From: an uncultured Eubacteriales bacterium
Lineage (GTDB): Bacteria; Bacillota; Clostridia; Peptostreptococcales; Anaerovoracaceae
Direction: 5' to 3'
Assembly (NCBI GenBank): GCA_910583765.1
Contig: CAJTYS010000011.1
Span: 1-64,000 of the forward strand
Length of the DNA stretch: 64,000 bases
The notes beneath the pieces were generated by a model, which was not told the origin of the DNA, made no database searches, and saw only the letters and a list, made by a program, of their open reading frames with translations. Each line of letters begins with the position of its first letter. The first letter of the stretch is position 1. A program made the position numbers and the translations under genes. Shown here piece after piece: positions 59,909 through 64,000 of the stretch.

Positions 59909-61279
59909 ATGAAAGAACGAGAAACATTTAAATCAAGGATGGGATTTCTGTTCCTTTCGGCAGGATGTGCCATTGGAATCGGAAACGTGTGGCGCTTCCC
60001 CTATGTGACGGGAGAAAACGGGGGAGGCGCTTTTGTGTTGTTTTATCTCTTGTTTCTGGTAGCCATGGGCGTGCCAGTCATGTCCATGGAATTCGCAGTT
60101 GGACGAGCCAGTAAAATGAGTCCGGTCAAAGCTTACCAGGAGCTGGAAAAACCAGGGCACAAATGGCACCTTCACGGATACGCGGCCCTTGCGGGCAATT
60201 ACTTGCTGATGATGTTCTATACCACGGTGGCAGGCTGGATGCTATACTATTTTTATGGATTTCTTGTTGGAAAATTCACCGGAGCAGGAGCAAGCGACGT
60301 GGAGGAAGCTTTTGGACAGATGATGACAAGCCCCAGCGTCAATGTGGTCTGCATGGTGATCATCGTGGCCCTGGGGATCTTAGTCTGTTCCGCAGGACTG
60401 CAAAACGGCGTGGAACGCATTACAAAGCCTATGATGCTGGGGCTGCTGTCTTTGATGGTCGTGCTGGCCATTCGAGGGATCACTCTGGAAGGTGGGCTGG
60501 AGGGCCTGGGTTTTTATCTGCTCCCTGATTTTGGAAAAATGGCTGAAATCGGCATTGGGAACGTGATCGTGGCGGCCATGAATCAGGCGTTTTTCACTTT
60601 GAGCCTGGGGATCGGCGCCATGGCCATCTTTGGCAGCTATTTAGGGAAAGATCGCACTTTGATGGGAGAAGCCGCGCATGTGGCGGTGCTGGACACTTTT
60701 GTGGCCGTGGTGTCAGGACTCATTATCTTTCCAGCCTGCTTTGCCTTCGGTGTCGCGCCGGACAGCGGTCCAAACCTGATTTTCATCACATTGCCCAATG
60801 TTTTCACTCATATGATGGGCGGCAGGCTGTGGGGCTGCCTGTTCTTTCTGTTCATGACCTTCGCAGCGTTTTCCACGGTCCTGGCAGTGTTTGAAAACAT
60901 CATTGCCTGCAACATGGAGTTATTGAAGATCAATCGAAAAAAGGCATCCCTGCTCAATCTGGCCCTGCTGATCCTGCTGTCCCTGCCGTGCGCGTTGGGA
61001 TACAATGTGCTGAGCAGCATACAGCCTCTGGGGGAAGGAACCGCGATCTTGGATTTGGAAGATTTTCTGGTGAGCAATATCCTGCTGCCTTTGGGCTCTT
61101 TGATCTATCTGGTGTTTTGCACCTGGAAAGCAGGATGGGGATTTGAAAAGTACAGGAAAGAAGCCAACCAGGGCACGGGCCTGCAGGTGCCAAAATGGAT
61201 GCGGGCTTATTTGACTTACATACTGCCTCTGCTGATTTTCGGCTTGTTCCTCAATGGGATCTGGGGCTATTTCAAATAA
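59909..61279 (+). CDS. sodium-dependent amino-acid symporter, NSS/SNF family (2)
   Basis: 456 aa. TM1 motif GCAIGIGNVWRFPYVTGENGGGAF. Start at 59909 has AAAGGAGA upstream, preferred to the ATG at 59888. About 12 spans. It differs from the first NSS gene in TM1 (NVWRFPY versus NIWMFPY), so substrate is probably different. A promoter-like TATACTG lies near 59873. Confidence 0.92.
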   Translation: MKERETFKSRMGFLFLSAGCAIGIGNVWRFPYVTGENGGGAFVLFYLLFLVAMGVPVMSMEFAVGRASKMSPVKAYQELEKPGHKWHLHGYAALAGNYLLMMFYTTVAGWMLYYFYGFLVGKFTGAGASDVEEAFGQMMTSPSVNVVCMVIIVALGILVCSAGLQNGVERITKPMMLGLLSLMVVLAIRGITLEGGLEGLGFYLLPDFGKMAEIGIGNVIVAAMNQAFFTLSLGIGAMAIFGSYLGKDRTLMGEAAHVAVLDTFVAVVSGLIIFPACFAFGVAPDSGPNLIFITLPNVFTHMMGGRLWGCLFFLFMTFAAFSTVLAVFENIIACNMELLKINRKKASLLNLALLILLSLPCALGYNVLSSIQPLGEGTAILDLEDFLVSNILLPLGSLIYLVFCTWKAGWGFEKYRKEANQGTGLQVPKWMRAYLTYILPLLIFGLFLNGIWGYFK

Positions 61280-61283
61280 TGAA

Positions 61284-61324
61284 AAGACTTATCCATGTTT
61301 TTTCCGTGGATAGGTCTTCTTTTA
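61284..61324 (+). terminator. Rho-independent terminator after the second NSS gene
   Basis: AAGACTTATCCATG (61284-61297) pairs with CGTGGATAGGTCTT (61305-61318) with two G-U pairs; CTTTTAT follows. Confidence 0.82.
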
Positions 61325-61360
61325 TCCTGTGATTCATAAAAAAGAAAGAGGTATCATGAT

Positions 61361-61924
61361 ATGAGTTTATGGGGATTGTTTCTCATCGCCGTGGGGCTGT
61401 CCATGGATGCTTTTGCCGTTTCTATCTGCAAGGGATTATCCGTGCGGCGGGTGCGGATCAAACACGTTATTATTACAGGACTGTATTTCGGGGGCTTTCA
61501 AGCACTGATGCCTTTGCTGGGCTATTTGCTGGGAAAACAGTTTCAGTCCCTGATCACCAATATCGACCATTGGATCGCCTTTGCGCTGCTGGCGCTGATC
61601 GGTCTCAACATGATTCGGGAAGCCAGAGGCGGGGGAGAAGAAGATCTCAACGACTCTTTCGGGGTCAAGACCATGCTTCCCCTGGCTGTGGCCACAAGCA
61701 TTGACGCCTTGACCGTGGGCATCACCTTCGCATTTTTGAAAGTACAGATCGTGCCGGCGGTTTCCTTTATTGGGGTGACGACTTTCGCGCTGTCTGCCGC
61801 GGGCCTTTGGATCGGGAATGTCTTTGGGGCCCGCTATAAGGCTAGAGCAGAGTTTTTCGGAGGCATTGTGCTGATCCTCATGGGCGCGAAGATCCTGCTG
61901 GAACATTTGGGGGTGATGGGCTAG
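61361..61924 (+). CDS. mntP: manganese efflux pump MntP
   Basis: 187 aa, six predicted spans, two repeats each with the AxxxDA/DAF-type Asp: SMDAFAVSICKGL and SIDALTVGITFAF. GLNMIREA joins the halves. Start follows AAAGAGG. It ends at the first base before the next response-regulator gene, so they may share a transcript. No manganese riboswitch is evident upstream: the gap is mostly the previous terminator. Confidence 0.92.
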   Translation: MSLWGLFLIAVGLSMDAFAVSICKGLSVRRVRIKHVIITGLYFGGFQALMPLLGYLLGKQFQSLITNIDHWIAFALLALIGLNMIREARGGGEEDLNDSFGVKTMLPLAVATSIDALTVGITFAFLKVQIVPAVSFIGVTTFALSAAGLWIGNVFGARYKARAEFFGGIVLILMGAKILLEHLGVMG

Positions 61925-62599
61925 ATGGAAAAGCTGCTGATCATTGAAGATGACAGAGATCTAAGGGAAGGCTTGGAATTCGCCTTTTCTGCGGAAGGCT
62001 ATGAAGTCCTTGGCGCGGGAAGCGTTGAAAAGGCAAGGGGATGTTTGCGGGAAGCTGACTGCAAGGGCATTATATTGGACTGCGGCCTGCCTGATGGGAA
62101 TGGATTTGATTTTTGCCAGGAAATCAGGCACACCTCGGAGATCCCCATTCTGATGCTGACTGCCAGAGATTCGGAGCTGGATGAAGTAAAGGCCTTGGAA
62201 TTAGGCGTCAATGACTATATGTCAAAGCCCTTCTCCGTGGCGGTTTTAAAAGCGCGGGTGAAAAAAATGCTCAAAACCCAGGACCATGTTGTATTGGAAT
62301 CAGGAGTCATGCGCATGGACCTTTCTGCCTGCAAAGTGGAAAAGGAAGGCAAAGAGATCGAACTCAGCGCCATAGAATTCAAACTGCTGGCCTATTTCCT
62401 GGGAAACAAAGGGCTGATCTTATCAAAGGAACAGATCTTGGAGCAGATTTGGGAAAAGGATGGTCAGTTCGTTGATGATAACATTGTTTCCGTGAACATC
62501 ACCAGGCTGCGCAAGAAAATCGAAGAAGATCCCAAACACCCACAGCGACTCAAAACCGTACATGGGATGGGGTATATCTGGAAAGAGGACGCTTTATGA
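61925..62599 (+). CDS. OmpR-family response regulator (2)
   Basis: 224 aa. Receiver with EDD (8-10), D52 (IILDCGLP) and Lys in MSKPFS; winged helix with TRLRKKIEEDPKHPQRLKTVHGMGY. ATG directly follows the mntP stop. Pairs with the next kinase (4-bp overlap). Confidence 0.93.
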   Translation: MEKLLIIEDDRDLREGLEFAFSAEGYEVLGAGSVEKARGCLREADCKGIILDCGLPDGNGFDFCQEIRHTSEIPILMLTARDSELDEVKALELGVNDYMSKPFSVAVLKARVKKMLKTQDHVVLESGVMRMDLSACKVEKEGKEIELSAIEFKLLAYFLGNKGLILSKEQILEQIWEKDGQFVDDNIVSVNITRLRKKIEEDPKHPQRLKTVHGMGYIWKEDAL

Positions 62600-63510
62600 T
62601 ACACATTGTTTTAGGCGTGATCGTCTTATGGGCAGCTGCTGCCACCATTATGCTGCCAATCCTCGTTAGCCGGAACAGGAGGGCGTGGCGCAGGCTGGAT
62701 GAAATGTTGGAACGCGTCATAGAAGGGCGAAGTTTTGAGGATGTTACTTTTGATGAACGGGAATTGTCTCTGATTTCCAACCGATTGCAGACCATCTCCC
62801 GCAAACTGGCCGTGGAAGTGGACAGGGCCAACCGAGAAAAGGAGCAGGTGAAACAACTGGTTTCCAACATCTCCCACCAGCTCAAGACGCCTCTGGCAAA
62901 TGTGATGATGTACGAAGAATTGCTGGAAAGCAGGGATTTGACAGGAGAACAGAAAACGGTTTTCACCCAAAAGCTGAGAAATCAGACAGAGAAGATCGAC
63001 TGGCTGCTGCGTTCCCTCTTCAAAATGACCAAGCTGGAGCAAAATGCCATGGAATTCCAGATCAGAGAGGCCAGCATCCAGGAAACCATAAAGGCAGCCA
63101 TCCATGTGGTTTATGAAAAAGCATTCCAAAAAGGCATTGAGATTCGCGCTGATGGATTTGATGACATCCAGCTGCTGCATGATCCCAGGTGGACTTCGGA
63201 GGTCTTTGAGAATTTATTGGAAAACGCCATCAAATACACAAAGGGGGCGGGGATCATCCGGCTTTCTTTGCAGCGCCTGGAAAACTACAGCGTGATTCAT
63301 GTGGCGGACCATGGCATAGGGATTCCTGGGCATGAGCTTCCCTATGTGTTCGACCGCTTTTATCGGGGAAAAGAAGCAGAAGGAACAGAAGGATCAGGGA
63401 TCGGTCTTTATTTATCAAAACTGATCTTGGAACAGGAAAAGGGATACATGACCGTCAAGTCTAGGGCGGGTCAGGGCAGCACCTTTTCAGTGTTCTTACA
63501 AAACTGTTAG
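62596..63510 (+). CDS. sensor histidine kinase (2)
   Basis: 304 aa. One N-terminal membrane helix (residues 2-25), then HisKA with His in NISHQLKTPLANV and a HATPase with NLLENAIKYTKGAG, DHGIGIPG and GSGIGLYLSKL. The short sensor region suggests a transporter-coupled signal. The next gene is a Bce/MacB-type ABC ATPase. Confidence 0.92.
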   Translation: MIHIVLGVIVLWAAAATIMLPILVSRNRRAWRRLDEMLERVIEGRSFEDVTFDERELSLISNRLQTISRKLAVEVDRANREKEQVKQLVSNISHQLKTPLANVMMYEELLESRDLTGEQKTVFTQKLRNQTEKIDWLLRSLFKMTKLEQNAMEFQIREASIQETIKAAIHVVYEKAFQKGIEIRADGFDDIQLLHDPRWTSEVFENLLENAIKYTKGAGIIRLSLQRLENYSVIHVADHGIGIPGHELPYVFDRFYRGKEAEGTEGSGIGLYLSKLILEQEKGYMTVKSRAGQGSTFSVFLQNC

Positions 63511-63558
63511 ATTTTTTTGCTTCTGTGTAGGATTTCCGCAAAAAACATAGGCTAATAT
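63496..63558 (+). promoter_or_regulatory. candidate response-regulator operator and promoter before the second ABC module
   Basis: TTACA-AAAC-TGTTA (63496-63509) overlaps the kinase stop and differs by one base from TNACA-N4-TGTAA. A second half-site, TGTAG, lies 21 bp on (63526), matching the 20-bp tandem arrangement before the first BceAB-like pair. A TAATAT at 63553-63558 could be the -10 box. Confidence 0.5.
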
Positions 63559-63589
63559 GAAATCATCAACTGAAAGGAGGAGAGATTTC

Positions 63590-64000
63590 ATGATCGTGTT
63601 AGACGTGAAACAAGTAAGCAAAGCCTATGGAGAAGGAGAAAACCAGGTTCAGGCCCTAAAGAAAGTGGATTTTCAAATGGAGCAAGGAGAGTTTGTGGCC
63701 TTGCTGGGCGCTTCTGGTTCTGGAAAAAGCACGCTGCTCAATGTGATCGGCGGACTGGACACTGTCACAGAGGGGAACATCGTGATTCAGGGGCAGAACA
63801 TTGCCAAGCTGCGGCGAAAAGAACTGGCGATTTTCCGCAGAAGGAACATTGGATTCATTTTTCAGGATTATAGCTTGATGCCAGTGCTGAATGTATATGA
63901 CAATGTGGCTCTGCCAGTATCTTTGGATAAAGGCAGGCACATGGACCATTCTTTTATCGAAAGGCTGCTGAAAGATCTGAAAATATGGGACAAGCGGACC
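63590..64000 (+). CDS. Bce/MacB-type ABC transporter ATPase, cut by window end
   Basis: 137 codons visible, no stop. Walker A GASGSGKST, then the Q-loop FQDYSLMP at the usual position; the signature and Walker B lie beyond the window. AAAGGAGGAG precedes the ATG. Expected to be followed by an FtsX-type permease. Confidence 0.9.
   Translation, partial: MIVLDVKQVSKAYGEGENQVQALKKVDFQMEQGEFVALLGASGSGKSTLLNVIGGLDTVTEGNIVIQGQNIAKLRRKELAIFRRRNIGFIFQDYSLMPVLNVYDNVALPVSLDKGRHMDHSFIERLLKDLKIWDKRT

Noticed and set aside
61325..61360. Manganese (yybP-ykoY) riboswitch before mntP
   Set aside because: The gap is only 81 bp and half of it is the previous terminator; no room for the aptamer.

Overview
The window reads as chromosome of an anaerobic, Gram-positive Clostridia-type bacterium. 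The evidence is strong Shine-Dalgarno sites (AGGAGG), SpoIIE-free but typical Firmicute modules (Bce-type two-component systems next to FtsX-type ABC transporters, NhaC, NSS-family symporters, YoaP-like and DUF3781 proteins), and a sigma-54 enhancer-binding regulator of the RocR type. No respiratory genes are seen. The gene content (many amidohydrolases, peptide/opine-type ABC uptake, racemases, aminotransferase, agmatinase) suits an amino-acid or amide fermenter, possibly near the Anaerovoracaceae/Eubacteriales; that placement is inference. No tRNA, rRNA, CRISPR array or insertion sequence was found.

Layout. 1-4.3 kb: a lipoprotein amidohydrolase (minus strand), divergent from a DUF4143 ATPase and a LuxR-type regulator, with a three-copy 32-bp-period repeat in the divergent gap. 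4.5-12.2 kb: one tight operon holding KDPG aldolase, KDG kinase, aminotransferase, an M20 carbamoylase, hydantoin racemase, D-hydantoinase and a MATE exporter. 12.3-25.4 kb: a sigma-54 activator, a strong terminator, phased A-tracts, a near-consensus -24/-12 promoter, then a Dpp/Opp-type ABC transporter interleaved with four amidohydrolases (three are tandem paralogues) and its binding lipoprotein. 25.5-32.0 kb: an AraC regulator with a degenerate GH39-like C-terminus, a creatinase-like M24 protein, a YtcJ-type amidohydrolase and an NhaC antiporter.

32.3-36.4 kb is a more A+T-rich accessory stretch: a YoaP-like GNAT, an AlbA_2 ATPase, another GNAT, and an MNT nucleotidyltransferase whose HEPN partner is truncated. 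36.5-41.8 kb: agmatinase, flavodoxin-like reductase, MBL hydrolase, YchF, Lgt and a small lipoprotein. 42-47.7 kb: an AraC-DapF-like fusion divergent from a GH13 glucosidase, then an N-terminally truncated ATPase/nuclease remnant and two small genes. 47.7-54.1 kb: ferredoxin-like membrane protein, FeoB, pyruvate kinase, a frameshifted rRNA-methylase-like gene and an NSS symporter. 54.3-64 kb: two antimicrobial-peptide-type two-component/ABC modules, with an M23/SH3 protein, a second NSS symporter and MntP between them.

How the genes may work together: at least seven amidohydrolase-superfamily enzymes plus M20, creatinase-like and agmatinase proteins make this a C-N-bond hydrolysis hotspot. 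The first operon looks like hydantoin-to-amino-acid-to-2-keto-acid conversion feeding a KDG/KDPG-type cleavage; the second looks like sigma-54-switched uptake and hydrolysis of an imported amide, amidine or cyclic compound. Substrates cannot be read from sequence alone.
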